The notes beneath the pieces were generated by a model that saw only the letters and a program-made list of their open reading frames with translations, had not been told where the DNA came from and did no database searches. A stretch of 64,000 bases of DNA from Emydura subglobosa (taxonomy: Eukaryota > Chordata > Testudines > Chelidae): the NCBI GenBank assembly GCA_007922225.1, contig ML679954.1, positions 22,713,003 through 22,777,002 on the forward strand, given 5' to 3'. Shown one piece after another: positions 21,094 through 33,486 of this stretch. Made by a program: the position numbers and the translations under genes. How positions within the stretch are numbered: the first letter of the stretch is position 1; each line of letters begins with the position of its first letter.

Positions 21094-23410
21094 GTAAACA
21101 GTTGCCTGCTGCACTACATAAATACTGAAAGAAAAACTCTCTTGGTAAAAGACCTGACTAGCATGAACTGTGGGTAACTACAGGTTGCTCAGAAAAGCCT
21201 AACTCAAGCAGCTCAGTGATAAAGGTTCCCTAGGAGAGTACTACATTCACTGCCATTTTTACCGTTTCTGTCATTTAGAGCTGTAACTTTTTGTCTGGTA
21301 TTCACAGCCTTTATATCAGTTTAGAGACATGATAGAAAATCATTAAAATGATCATATCCTCCCTCCCCCACCTCCAAAGGTGGCAAGCATCCTTTTCCAG
21401 AAAAATATTGCTTGTCTTGTTATATCAAGTTTTGATAAGAGAATTGTAAAGTGTTTCAGCATCTATTTGATCATGGACATCTGGGTAAATGCTTTAGTTT
21501 GTTTTAATTGTAAGACAAGGTGGTGCCTTGTTAATAGAAATTGTTTGGGCATTATAATTAGCTGTTGCATTCATGTGGAGCCAGCTTTTCAAAATAATCA
21601 GTATGCACATGTGAGGCTGAAAGATCTCTGCACCTAAACCAGGGCCAGCTGGTCAAACTCTTTTGAAAACCTCACTACTTATTTCGATGCCTAAACCGGA
21701 ACTGAGGTCTTCTGAAAATCTGGCCACAGTTGTGAATTCTGAGCCCTTCTATACCTTTCAGCCACTGCCTCAGTATTTGTGAATGGAATTTCTACCTGTA
21801 GAATTGATGATTGCAGAATTAGCTGTCAGCTCAAATTGCAATTACTCTGATTTGTGGCCACAACTGCAGATGCTAAGAGAGGGTGCGGTTTGTGCCCCCA
21901 AAAGAGAGAGGACCTGTTTTGACAACACTGAACTTTTAGGTTTAGTGGAAGTGCCCATACTTGCTGAATCATCTCTAAAATAAAATAAAGAACAGTATAA
22001 ATGAATGCACATGATTGATCAACTTTAAAAATATATAGTTTACTTATGACTGTACAAGAAACATGAACCCTGCAGATCACAGAGAAATGCTAGTTATTAG
22101 TAAGTTATATCTGAATTTGCTTATTCATCTGATTAAAAATGTCATTCTGTGCAATCTATATTTATCATATTTTGCATTTTCTACTTATCTTGTTTATGGC
22201 TATATTCTCTCCCTCTTAAGTTTTCACAGGTGCAAGCCATAGAGGCGCCACATGCTTCAATGGCTCAATTGGAGCAAAACCTAATCCCAAGTTAAATACA
22301 TAAAATTCTGCAGCTGTTGCTGTAAGAATCTTATTGATTAAGTTTTTTTTTTAAAGGTGCCCATTGCCATGAAATCTGGATACTTTACACCTACAAAAAT
22401 AATCCAAAACTTCAGATAACATCTGGCACCTTAATATTAAAGAGACATTAATAAATATACAACCCATGGCTAAAAATGTTCCAGAGCTTATTTTAACACA
22501 TGAAAGAAAAGTCAAAGCTTACTCTGTGCCTTGAAACTTGTGAAAGAGACTATCAGAGAGAACAGGTTCCAGAGGCATGGGCCTTCCACTGGTAAAGCTT
22601 CTATGCCTTCCTTAGGCAGTTCACCCTTAGGAACCAACAGCAAGGTGCCCCAGAAATCTGTCACAATCTTGACTAGGCATGGAGCAATCTCTCATATAAC
22701 TGAGTCCCATACCTCATTGGTCCCAGACATGAAATTTTGGACACTTTCCCAGCACCATGAAAAGTGTCTCTGTCGAGACATTGGCCCATTGTAATCATTT
22801 TCATAGGCCTCCATTTTCTTCCTGTTTTTGCTAGATTAACTTTTCTCTTCAAAATAGGTGCTGGCAGGTGTTGTCTCTGCTTTTCTGAATCTGGAAGAGT
22901 AATGGAAGGTGGGGTGGATGATATCTTTGCGTCAATTATTCTGTACACAGGAGGGACCTCTGGAAGTCCCCATGTCTTGGAAATGTGGGATGAATAACTT
23001 GGCTAAATGGAAATCCCCCCCGGCCCCTCCCTGCTTTTCAAGGCAGAAAACCATGAATAATTATTGATGAATAGAATTCAGAGTAGCAATTTGTTGAGGT
23101 TTGTATCCTAGTTCTATTCTACTTCTTTCAGTTAATATTAAAGCTTTTGAAGGTCAGGAGTGACATACTGGTAATGATGAGCCCGAGGTAGGCTTATGTT
23201 AAACTTGTCCTCAGTGGTCAGGTTAATCTTTTCATTTGTGTTTTCCCTGTAAATAAAGACATTGCCTGTGCCACAGAATTAATCTTCCTATTTACCCCCT
23301 CCTCCATGGTCTGTTTTTCCTTAGTCTCACCCCTACTTTAAAAAATAGAAAATGTAACCGAGGTGCTGTAACAAGCTTACATCAAGTGCTCTATTTAGCA
23401 AAAGTCAAAG
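21094..23410. other. Anonymous DNA
   Basis: No gene is recognised. A GC-moderate stretch at about 22.5-23.0 kb has overlapping frames on both strands (22531-22794 plus, 22673-22948 minus, 22764-22997 plus) without recognisable motifs. It may be a decayed mobile element. Confidence 0.35.
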
Positions 23411-23424
23411 CTCTGGGTATACGG

Positions 23425-23565
23425 TGTTTTTGGGTAGCTGTGTTGGTCCCAGGATATTAGAAAGACAAGGTGGCTGAGGTAATATCTCTTATTGGCTCAA
23501 CTTCTGTTAGTGAGAGAGACAGGATTTTGATCCTACAGAGAGCTCTTTTTCAGGTCTGGAAATAC
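23425..23565 (+). mobile_element. Cry-type tRNA-derived SINE (second subfamily)
   Basis: A tRNA-like head, 'gggtagctgtgttggtccc', is followed by 'aggatattagaaagacaagg', 'tggctgaggtaatatctct', 'cttctgttagtgagagagac' and 'gagctctttttcaggtctgg'. This is the wording of a second well-known turtle Pol III SINE body. The head matches that of the copy at 42498 but the body differs. Known family SINEs carry a Pol III promoter in the head; here it is mutated. I could not fix a target duplication. Confidence 0.8.
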
Positions 23566-25655
23566 ATCTCTTCCCCAGCCAAATGATCTGGGGGTGAAAA
23601 GGTTTTCTGTGAATGGGGGCGATCTCTTGGTTATTCTTTAATCTGCATCTTCAGAGAATATATCCTAGATGGGACTAACATTCTCTGGAGAACACCTATA
23701 TTTGTAGTGACAACCAAAGTCAGAAACCTTATTCTGAAAGGTTATTGCACAATGGAGTATCCTAAGCAGTGATTTCCAAAAATGCACCAAGTATTAGTTT
23801 CCAAAACAAGGCATAGGGACTGAAGATTATTAGGGCATCTTGCATGCATCTCAGTGAAGTGACAGTCATGTCACGCATCCGTTGTGCTATTTTACTGCCA
23901 GTTTGTAGCATGCCTAAGTGACACAGTGGCACTTCCCTGACAAGCATGCCATATACCCTGCAGTACTGAAGCCTTCTCAGTTAATGGATGGACAATTTAA
24001 CTTTGCTATATTTTTGCACATGGGTTGTTAAACAGAGTCAAGAGAAAACTGTACTTAGAACAGACAAGAAGGGACTCCTACTTTTTACTTTCTCCTTCTA
24101 ATTTCCTATATTCTAGCTCAGTAAATATGCAATTCACATATTTACAATATTCCACTCTTTCGTCTTTGAAAAGCAGTAGTGGAGGTACAGAATATCAGTT
24201 TACCACTAGCTGGAGTCTTTCGCATGTAACTTGGTCACCAAATATGAAGGCAGCTGTATTGAGGTAGCCTCATGCTTTCCAGTGTGCTTGTGGAGTTGCT
24301 TGCCTTGGTCCTATTGTCAAGAAAATAAAGCCATGCAAAGTATGCTGATGGGCAAATGTGTGCTAACATTTGTTATTCTGCATGGCTAATAAAAATATGG
24401 GTGAATAAAATAGTCTTTAGCACAGGCCACAAGCTGGGCGTGAAATTCTGCAAAAGTCAAACCAATTTGTTTGCTGGAAAGAAATTCCTTATAGCTATGC
24501 CCCTCACCCCCTCCTACAGTTCTTCCTTCAGGTTAAGTTTGCTTGCTATTTTATGTCATTGGATAGATACACAAGCTGCTTCCAACCCACCATAAGGAAA
24601 GTCCAGAGCTTCTCCAGGCCATTATAAACACCTTTTGAAATTGTTTGTTCCTTTTTTTTTTTTTTTTAAAGACTCCCTGCTCTCAGAAGTCCCCTCCCCT
24701 TCTCTTGTCCCCCCTGAGCTTACCTGTCTTTTCAGCAGCACAATGTAATTCAATATTCACTCTCATTTTTTCATTTTCTCCTGAAAACATTAATGTAGGT
24801 TTATGATTTCATTTTTTTCAGTGGAAAGGGAGAGCTGGGAGTGGTTGTTGGGCCACAAACTGCTGTTGGAAGTGCAGCTGAACTTGGGAAGGGAGGGAGT
24901 GGGGACAGGTGAAAGGATAAATGCAGACATCTCCTTCCCTCTAGTCCTTTCTCTACTTCAGTTCCTGGATTTAGGGATAAAGGGCCAGTACACAGATAAA
25001 CCGCAGGAGCTCAAAGAATGGAAATACAGAACTGCTAGAGAGGCAGGCAGAAGCTGGGCAGCTAGAAGGAGCAGAGAAGTAGCAGAGGCATAAACACATC
25101 AGAGCATTTGGGAAGTTGAAAGTCCCTCTCCCAGCCTGGACTGCAATCAGTCAGAGAATTCTTTGCTCTCTGCCCTATAGGAGGACTCTCCAGGTTCCCT
25201 TCAGTTCCTGTGACCCTCTCCCAGTCGAGGGCTGTACCTGCTGGGTACAGGTAGCCAGGGCAATACCCTTTGAACAGCAATAAACACCCTCTAAGTTACC
25301 AGATCTGTTTATGTGTCTGTTATATACACACACTGGGAAAGTGATAGATGGTTGAATTTTGCAGACCACCCCAAGCCTATGATTTGCATATAAAATTAAA
25401 TATTGTTTTAATTTAGCTTAGTTTGGCATTATCCTTTCATAATGAATTTCAACTTACCCTGTCTCGCTTGCTTTCGCTATTCCTTATCTTTCTTTTTCTC
25501 TACCCCATCCTTCTCACACTTTCCCCCAACACTCAGTTCTCCATCATTCCTTTTTTCCAAGCTCTCCCTGGTTTCTCCTTCCTTCTTGACTTCCATCTCC
25601 CTTCAGCCACTCCTTCCTGTTCTTTCACCCTACCTGCCCGTCCCTGTTATAACTA
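23566..25655. other. Anonymous DNA, with a possible LTR-like end at 24.8-25.3 kb
   Basis: No gene is identified. A T16 run lies at 24652-24667. From about 24830 the sequence becomes GC-richer and purine-rich, with a 96-codon frame (24803-25093) of no recognised family. At 25.28 kb 'cagcaataaacaccctct' offers a poly(A)-signal-like AATAAA, so an LTR remnant is possible. No terminal TG/CA or target repeats could be confirmed. Confidence 0.3.
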
Positions 25656-25659
25656 AAAC

Positions 25660-25772
25660 CTGCGTTCAGCTTGTTACTTAAACATGTGCTTAACTTGAAG
25701 CATGCCACAAATCCCATTGAAGTTAATGGCACTACTGATGTGCTTACGTACCTTGCTGAATCAGGGAACAAA
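25660..25772. repeat. Palindromic MITE-like repeat
   Basis: 'acatgtgcttaacttgaagc' on the left and 'gatgtgcttacgtaccttgc' on the right flank 'cccattgaagttaatgg'. They are inverted arms of the same class as 682-782 and 13926-14105. Confidence 0.6.
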
Positions 25773-26870
25773 CACACTCTTAAGGCTCCAGCCATGTAAA
25801 CAACTTCCAAACATTTACTCACATTCTATCGTCCAAGAATGTACCCACCACATACCTACTGTCCGTCCCTGCGCACACCTCACTATCTTTTCCTCAGCTG
25901 CATTAAATACACTATAGTGATTCTCCTTCTAAAATGCTGAGTACTTCACTTCCCGTGATGGTGTTGAACAGAGGACTGTGTGTATGCTATACTAGCAGCT
26001 TTTGCAGTTCTGTAGTCCTAAACTACACATGTTGTATGCTATGTGCATGTGCATCAGAGTGACCCGCATTCACAAAGCAAAAACATTGTTTTGACATTTA
26101 GCATGAGGAATGGCTAAAAGGGGCTTCAACAAAAGAACCTATTTTACCATCTTCTCTGAGCATAATGTTGAAAGAATTCAGGACAGCAGTGCTTGGCTGC
26201 AACCCACCATGCTTGAGCACCATGGCAGGAGAGGAATCTCCTGTGCAGCAAAAAGCTTCAGGAAGAGGCATGAGTGATGCTAATGCTATTTCCGTGGCTG
26301 ATGTAGAAGTGGATATTCTTCTGCAGTGGCTCTGCATTATCAGCTCCAGTGAGGATGCCTTACTTTCCATCACAGACATGATCAATATGTATTGTCCTCC
26401 CCAGCTTACCTTTTATTGTACATGCATTTTGTGCTATATCTCCAAAGTGTATGGGCATTTTGTGTTATCCTCTGTGCTGCCTTTTTGCAGGTTCTGAATG
26501 TGGCTAGGAGGGACTGAGAGTTTGCAAAGAGACATAGGAATGGGAGAGTTTGCAAAAGCCCTGCGTAAAATGGATTTTTGTACTAATCAATCCCTGCCAT
26601 CACATTTCTATGCCACAGATAGTGAGGCTGTGATTTTTTTTTAATCCCTTTAAAAAGCTATACTGAAATGTGATTAGGTATATCTAATCAGCTGAGTTCC
26701 AACAACACAAATTAGAATGTGTGAAGAAAAGAGAAGTTCTCACTCTCTCTCTGTTTCTATTCTTCCCTTTTCTCTTCTCTCTGCTTCATTTAATTGGCTT
26801 CCTCCAGAAATTTTCTGGATTTGAAGAAGACAGGAAGAGAGAGAGAGAAAACTATTTGGACGGTTTTACC

Positions 26871-26893
26871 AAAAAAAAAAAAAAAAAAAAAAA
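26871..26893. repeat. Homopolymer A23
   Basis: Twenty-three consecutive A are seen directly. It is not clearly the tail of a retroposed copy, because the sequence before it is a GA-rich tract and no upstream body is recognised. Confidence 0.95.
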
Positions 26894-27412
26894 TCCATCT
26901 CATTTTTATGACTCATCCAATGCGGGTGCATTTGTTTTATCTGAAATGCAGGGCAGCATTAGCCTTGAGCATCTCCTCTCTAGGGAAGAAATGGAGAGAG
27001 ATTATATTATAATGTGTGAGTCTGAGCAAATAAATTGAGATCATCCCTCGGAGGTGAGGGATGGGTAAATGTATATGCATAGCAAAGGATCAGGGGGGCT
27101 TCCCCCTTAACTAGCTGATGGATATTTAAACCTTAACTCATCTTAACAAAGAATTGTGTTGCTGAATTTCCTTTTATGAAACTAATTGCATATTGATCAG
27201 TGACACAACCCCTTGTGGACCTTGCAAGTCGTGCAAGGGTGAAAACCATTTCTCTTAAAACCATTGCCCCAGCTTCCTATGCCATTTTCTCCTTCTTGTT
27301 TCCATCCTCACATGGCTCTCTATTCTGCTCCACTATACATGCTGTGTCCGATATTTTCCCATTGTGGTCACCTGCATCAATGACTGAGACACTGTAAGCA
27401 GGGCCCCCACAT

Positions 27413-27425
27413 GGGGGGGGGGGGG
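27413..27425. repeat. Homopolymer G13
   Basis: Thirteen consecutive G lie within a C/G-run-rich patch ('gggcccccac' before, 'accggggccc' and 'aaccccccat' after). This is unusual in otherwise AT-rich DNA and could fold as a G-quadruplex or foldback. Confidence 0.95.
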
Positions 27426-27789
27426 AAGGAAACGTGCACTTTACCGGGGCCCAGGCTGCAACCCCCCATTACCATGAGGAAAACATTTTTCATGGTCCAT
27501 GAGATTGTATGTATGGGATGAGGGATTGTGGTATGTGTGTGGGAGGGGACCCGTGTTACAAGTTTGTACTAGGCCGGAAAAAATTATGGTTGGGCCCTAA
27601 CTGCAAGTGAAAATGGAGGCCATGCAAATTTTGCAGAAGACTTAAGGCCCTATGGGAGGTGGGAAAGCAACGTATATTCATAAATAATTTTAATAATTAA
27701 ACAACTCTCATCTTGTTCCACCAGTGTTAGCCAAAGGCAGCCATCCTTATCTACACCAATACATAGACTAACCCAATAATGTTAGGAAA

Positions 27790-28292
27790 ATGTTCAGGAA
27801 GGGAGATTGCTGCATTTTTTTTTGGAACTCACATCTCCCTCTTCCAACATCTCCAGATTCAACAATCATTTGTTTCCTTCTTTCACTCCCATTGCTGCAC
27901 CTTTTTTCAATCCTGCCAGTTATGCCTGACATCTCCTCCCACTTCCAGTATGCCAGGTCCTCACTCCTTCATTCAGAAAGTGGCTAAAGACTCGCTTCTT
28001 CTGTGAGACTCAAACAGAACAAGGAATAAATAAAATAAAATATCTATGCCAGCTCCTTCCCAATCTGTGCATCTTGCTTTACGTGTCTATGTTTTATCCC
28101 ACAATTGGATCCACGCAGATGGTGCCCTTGTGGGACACCATTGTGTTTAGTAGGATTTGAAGCAGCCATAAGGGTACATCACATAGATCAGATAGCAGAA
28201 CAGGGCCCATCCACTGGAAGCCCATTCAGGAAGGGACTGTCCAAATGCATATTGTACATACTGTTGATGCTTAATAAATGATCTCCAAAACA
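27790..28292 (+). mobile_element. L2/L3-like LINE 3' tail (longer copy)
   Basis: The landmarks are 'cctcactccttcattcagaa', 'gtggctaaagactcgcttct', 'tctgtgagactcaaacag', then 'cattcaggaagggactgtcc' and a terminal 'gatgcttaataaatgatc'. The order matches the 3' UTR of L2/L3-type LINEs and the copy at 8012-8300. No coding sequence is left. The frames at 27779-28006 are C/T-rich by composition. Confidence 0.5.
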
Positions 28293-29735
28293 TGTGCCAA
28301 CTTCCCAGAAATTCTAGCATTACTTATGATCCTGTCTGAGAAATTCAAAGTGGATTGGCTTATTTCTGGCAAAGTTAGGGATGGAGATCAAAATTGATCT
28401 TAAAATGGACTACTAGTTTCATCTTTAGCTATGGAGAGAATAAATTCTTTTCATAACAGAGGCACGTCAGTAAATTCGGATCATTCTGCTCCCTGTTGCA
28501 TTCACGACTGATAGTGGGACGTAAACAAGTGCATTATAGGCAAGCAGTGCATTTATACAGATAGATGGATAGAATATCTATCAATCTATCGTTCTAAGAG
28601 TGTGTTCCATTGCTTGAGAGTGAATAATATTATTGCCTAATTTTCCCCCCTAACCTTATTATACTTCTCTTCCCTTTTCCCTGCATTTGATTCATTTTTA
28701 TTTGACAGATATTCGCCCAATCCTGGGGGATTATGGTAGCCTAACTTGACTGTCTTTTCATTTCTTTTAATGTCAACACGTTTCATTTTTCTGTGAGGAG
28801 AAATAAAACACCTGAAGAGGTTGAGCTAGAATAGTGGCATTCTAAACACTGCAGTTTAACTCAATTGAAACAAGTCACAATGTTTTTTTTAATAAAAATA
28901 TTTAACAGAATGAACACTTTTCTTTGTCTTATACCTCCATCACCTCAAAAATCCAGATCAAGAAATTAATCCTTCTTTTGGGTGTGGATGATCTTATTTC
29001 ATAAATTGAATGTCATCGTTAACTTTTATTAAGGAAAATAAATTAAAAAATGGAGCATGGGGGCAATATGAGCATCCGTGCTGTGACAGAAATAATGCTA
29101 AGGTATAATGATAAATATATGAAACTGGTATTATTAGGTTGGAAAACAGTTCCGAGGTATGAGGAAAAATATTTATTCTACATGATGAATAATTCACAGG
29201 ATAGGGTACATATTTCAACTCATTTATTTATTTATGTATTTAAAATTGTGCTTTTTTTTGCTGACCAGAAATTTTTATGCTAATGCAAGAAACAATACAC
29301 ATTTCTTAATTTGTTGTTGATGCTTTAAAAATATTGGTCTGTCAAATTCAAAATAAAAACTTTATAAGTGTTTTAAGTATATCTTATTTCTTTACAACTG
29401 CTGACTTATGGAGCTGTGCAAGCTACATATTACACATAGGGTTTTTATATTCATGTTATCTATATTACAACTGTCCAAAGTAATTACCCGTATCACGTTG
29501 TCAATAACATTCTGTTGCATTAAGTATAATACACTATATGATTTGGGGTGATATTGTCAGTCCCATTTATCTGCAATCCAACAGAACAACCTATTTCATG
29601 AAACACACACTATCATATTTGTCCTTTCACATAATAATAGTAATAAGAAGATACAAAAAAATACACAGTTCCTATAATTATAGGTCAATAGGGCAACACA
29701 CTTTGAACCAGGAAACCAACAGGGGGAACTGAGGC
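28293..29735. other. Anonymous AT-rich DNA
   Basis: No gene is recognised. An inverted GATA-type simple sequence at 28560-28593 ('gatagatggatag' and 'ctatcaatctatc') can form a small hairpin. Confidence 0.4.
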
Positions 29736-29744
29736 AAAAACAAA

Positions 29745-29930
29745 CTTAGAGCCTGGTCTGCAGAGTTGCTGAGCAGCTACAACTCCAGCTGAAGACAGTG
29801 GAAACTGTAGATGCTCATCACTTCTGAAAATAAAGGCATAAATGACTTGCCAAAGGGTATACATACATCTATAGCAGAGGTAGGAGCAGAGCTCAAATCT
29901 ACCAAGGCCTAGTCCAGTATGTTAATCACA
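29745..29930 (-). repeat. Palindromic fragment plus MIR-like 5' remnant
   Basis: 29745-29828 carries 'gctgagcagctacaactcc' and 'gatgctcatcacttctgaaa', wording of a reptilian foldback repeat. 29850-29930 ('tgacttgccaaagggtat', 'aggagcagagctcaaatct') reads as the reverse complement of the 5' half of a MIR-like SINE. Confidence 0.45.
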
Positions 29931-32900
29931 AGCTCATCCTTTCTTTTTAGCCCAGTTCAGCCTCTGGGCAGAGATGCTGTTAGTAGCTTTTGTAGAGAGA
30001 CTGCTCAGTGCAACAAAAATATGTCTTCTCATAGGACTGCAGGCTTGAAACTTGCTGCTGTATTTAACTGCATCACAACAGAATTCCCACTGAGTAAAAC
30101 AGGAAGTAAAGGAGGAGTGGAGCATGACTCCTTTCCATAATATTCTAGGTAACCCAATTAATGCTGTCATGATTACTTGACTAGGTGGTGCTCTGGGGAA
30201 GAAGTGTGAGAGGCTGTGGATCTTCGCCACTTAACCCATCTTTTTGTGGGCAAATTTCTTCAGTAACTATCTTCCAATTTCCATTGAGCCCCAGATGAAG
30301 CTTTGGTGAAGCAGGGTTCTCTCTGAAAACCCTTGTGAAATTCTGCAAAGGATTCTAAGAGATATCTGAGAAGGGCCAATTAAGAGTATATCGACAACTT
30401 CAGTATATAAACGGGCTTGGACATTGTGGTGATGGGAACAATGGAAATATCTGAGATTAACAGTAGCTGAATCAGGGCCACTGCATAAAGTATGTTGAAA
30501 ACTCTTTGACACAGTAACATTTCACAGTGTTTCACAATAAAGATTGTCCAGTGATGTGAGATTATTCCTCAAAATACAGCCCACTGGGCTGATTTATTGG
30601 AATGCTCAAATATTAGGGATTGGCAAAGTGGTTTGAATAAAAGAAGAACTACCCAGAACCTTTGCCCAAAACTCAAAATGAACAAATTTCTTTATAAAGT
30701 TAAAATTTGCTTTCTGATGGTAGAATGAAATTTCCTGGAGAAACCACTTATCATCCCCATCCCACAGCAGAGAATTCATAGGGAAATTTGTACATTTAAA
30801 CTCAGTCTACTGTGGTTTATCCTCACCAGAGGAGAGGGATGGAAACCTAAGTTCCAACTGCAACCTTTTTATCATGATGTGTAGAGGTGTGGTACCTTAT
30901 CCATGCCTATAAACACACACTCACACACACACTCTCTCTCTCTCTCTTCTTTTGAGTCAGTTGACTGGTGGTGATGATAGGGGAACTGGAAAGAACGAGC
31001 CTTGACTTTCAGATGCCAGGTTGAGTTTTCATGTCTGGAAAAGGACCAGATTCTGCCCTTGGTTACTTTTCTGAAATCTCATGGAAATCAGTTGGTTGTA
31101 TGGATGTAAATAAAGGTAAATAATGGCCCAAACTGAACATATTTGATATGAAAATCACTGAATGACAATGATGTGCACCTTCATGGTACTATTTTTACAG
31201 TCCTTTTCAGAGTAGGGTCGTTCTTTGATGCTGTTAAAACTGCTACAATTCAAAATTCCTACAAAACAATTGAAAACTTCTGGAACCACTCAGTCATTTA
31301 ATTTTGAGATGGTATTTTAGTTCTAGTCTTCTCTCCTCTCCCTTCTACAGCCCTTTGTTTCAGTTAGGAATTCTGGCCAGGTGATATTTGTGGTTACCTA
31401 TTATGTACGTTAGAGGAGACAAGAAATGTACATAATAAGAGACATGATCTTCTTTCATTCTGTACATGGAATAAGAAAAGAATAGAACTAATTGATGGTA
31501 ATCAGATTTTAAAAACTTCCATCTTATAGCATAATAAAAATAATATTATTATTAGGGAACAGATCTGACAGAATTTATCAGACAAAGTTCTTTTTGAAAT
31601 TATGTTTGGGAGGTCACTGGGATTTTTGTCATGAGTAAAGACTATAGGATCAAGCCCTAACCCTGTAGGAGAACTGTATATATGGAGCCACTCATGCGTC
31701 AAGCTAGTCATGTGCATAAGGACTAGGGCCATAGCCTCTTAAAAGAAATTTAGAGCCTTTCTTGTGATTTATTCCTTAAATTTCAACAGTGAGAACCTGA
31801 TCCTAAAATGAAGAAATATGGCAGGAAATATTTTCCCTCTATTAACTTCTGTTTTTCTTGGTAAAACATTGTTATTTGTAGTGTTTATATAATTATATTC
31901 CAGTGTAACTCAAGTATGTAATGACATTTCTCCAATGAAAGCATTTAAATAACTCAGGAAATTGCTTTACTGTTCTGTTTCCTGACTTAAAACCCATTTT
32001 GTCATGTTCATTTTATTGTTCAATCCATTTGAACTCATCTAGACATATTCCACACTATATAAAGCAAAATAAAATATTTACCAGATCACTTTATGTGTGT
32101 AGATGTACGTGTGTACATGGTATACCATGGGGAACCTTATATATATAGAAAACATTTGTGTGTGCATACACACACACGTCTATTCTTCTCAACTTTTAAG
32201 TTTTTAGTTGGTATTAAAAGCAGTAACTCACATAGTGAGATAAAACCACCATGTGATTAGAACAAGAAATAGAGGAATCTAATTAACTAAAAAAGGGTTA
32301 TAGAATAATAATTAAAAACACACAAAAATGGAAACATTCATTTTTGTTTATAAAACCAGTGAAGCAAAATAAATTTAGTGTCTCTGCCCTTCCACCTGAC
32401 TCTGGATTTGAGTTTGTTTTTTTTCTTGTATAACACAAAAGAGGTATTTTGTTTTGTCATATGAAATAAAATGATCTGATATAGGAGCAAATATTCCAAA
32501 AACGAAAGGGACAATTTACCAGACCTGCTGTAAAACGGTTGCTTTCTCTTCTTTTACCATAATGATGTAGCTTTTGACAAGTTATTCTGTCTCATTTTGA
32601 TACAAACATTTTCTAATTTAGTGGATAAAATTAAAAAACAAGTGCCAACTGACCGTCACAGGTGTAATTCAGGTTTTTAATCTGATTCTGGATTCACTCT
32701 AGTCAGTGAATGGGGCTACTAATAATGTATGTCTAAAAATAACCTTTGCTCTCGGAATACTTTTAATTTTGCTTCAGATAAGTCAGTGGAAAATACAGTA
32801 AACTGAGAACAATTAAGTTTGAGTTGCACAGATATTGCAAGAATTAGAGTTTAAGAAACTTCAGGAGAAATTGCGGGAGGCAGACTGAATAGGGAGGTCA

Positions 32901-33084
32901 AACAAAGACAAATTATTGTGCTATTGAACTGTCATATGCATTGAAATTGATTGGAAGCACCTGTGCAGATCCGAAGGCAGAATTGGGTCATAAGTAAATA
33001 TTTTAGCAAGTAGAGGATTCCATCCATCTGATGCTTCACAGGTTGCATGATGAAATACAGACCTGTTTGGTTGTGATCCTTATC
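29931..33084. other. Anonymous AT-rich DNA with dinucleotide repeats
   Basis: No gene is recognised. The sequence holds an (AC)n-(TC)n microsatellite at about 30911-30948 and an inverted TG/CA-rich segment at 32092-32180. Confidence 0.4.
30911..30948. repeat. Microsatellite (AC)n(TC)n
   Basis: A short interrupted CA array runs directly into a CT array, as seen in the sequence. Confidence 0.9.
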
Positions 33085-33486
33085 TAGAGCTGGGTGAAAT
33101 TTTTTGGACAAAACTCATTTTTCACTGAAAATTGCGGATTTGGGTTTACTGAAACATCTCATGAATACATGTCAAATTTGCCAAATCTTTTAATAGAAAA
33201 AACTCTGAAACACTGGGAGTGTGTCCATTTTCATGTTTTTTTAAAAGAAACTTTTAGGTTTTTTTAAATTGGAAACAACTTTTTGTTTCATATTTTACTT
33301 CACTTTTATTTTAAAAGGTCAAATTTGAAATAATGTTTTATTTTGAGTCAAACAAAAAAAAAGTTCAACCCAAATCATATTTGTTCATCAACATTTTTTA
33401 ATTTGCCTCAGTTCTATATGAAATGATTTTATTTTTATTTTTCATTTCAGCCAGACAACCAAAAAATCAGTTATTTACAAGCTCTA
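33085..33486. mobile_element. hAT-like non-autonomous DNA transposon
   Basis: The segment begins TAGAGCT and ends AGCTCTA, a 7-bp terminal inverted repeat. The flanks 'tccttatc' (33077-33084) and 'cttatatc' (33487-33494) look like an imperfect 8-bp target duplication, the size made by hAT transposases. The interior is T- and A-rich with 'gaaattttttgg' and 'tttttcatttcagc' blocks and no transposase. Wording of the type 'gagctgggtgaaatttttt' is common in turtle and crocodilian genomes. The length (402 bp) and lack of coding fit a MITE moved in trans. Confidence 0.6.

Larger units (their letters stand above)
25773..27785. other. Anonymous DNA with homopolymer runs
   Basis: No gene is recognised. 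Frames 26165-26497 (plus, 110 codons) and 26098-26385 (minus, 95 codons) overlap antiparallel and match no family I know. An A23 run lies at 26871-26893, next to a short GA repeat at 26834-26848. A G13 run lies at 27413-27425. Confidence 0.4.

Noticed and set aside
24830..25380. Purine-rich block with AATAAA considered as a full LTR
   Set aside because: No paired TG/CA termini or target duplication could be identified, so it is only mentioned as possible.
26871..26893. A23 run considered as the tail of a processed pseudogene or SINE
   Set aside because: No retroposed body could be recognised upstream and no flanking target duplication was seen.
28560..28593. Repeated GATA/TATC units considered as a CRISPR-like or regulatory array
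   Set aside because: It is a short simple-sequence hairpin. There are no spacers, and the genome is vertebrate.
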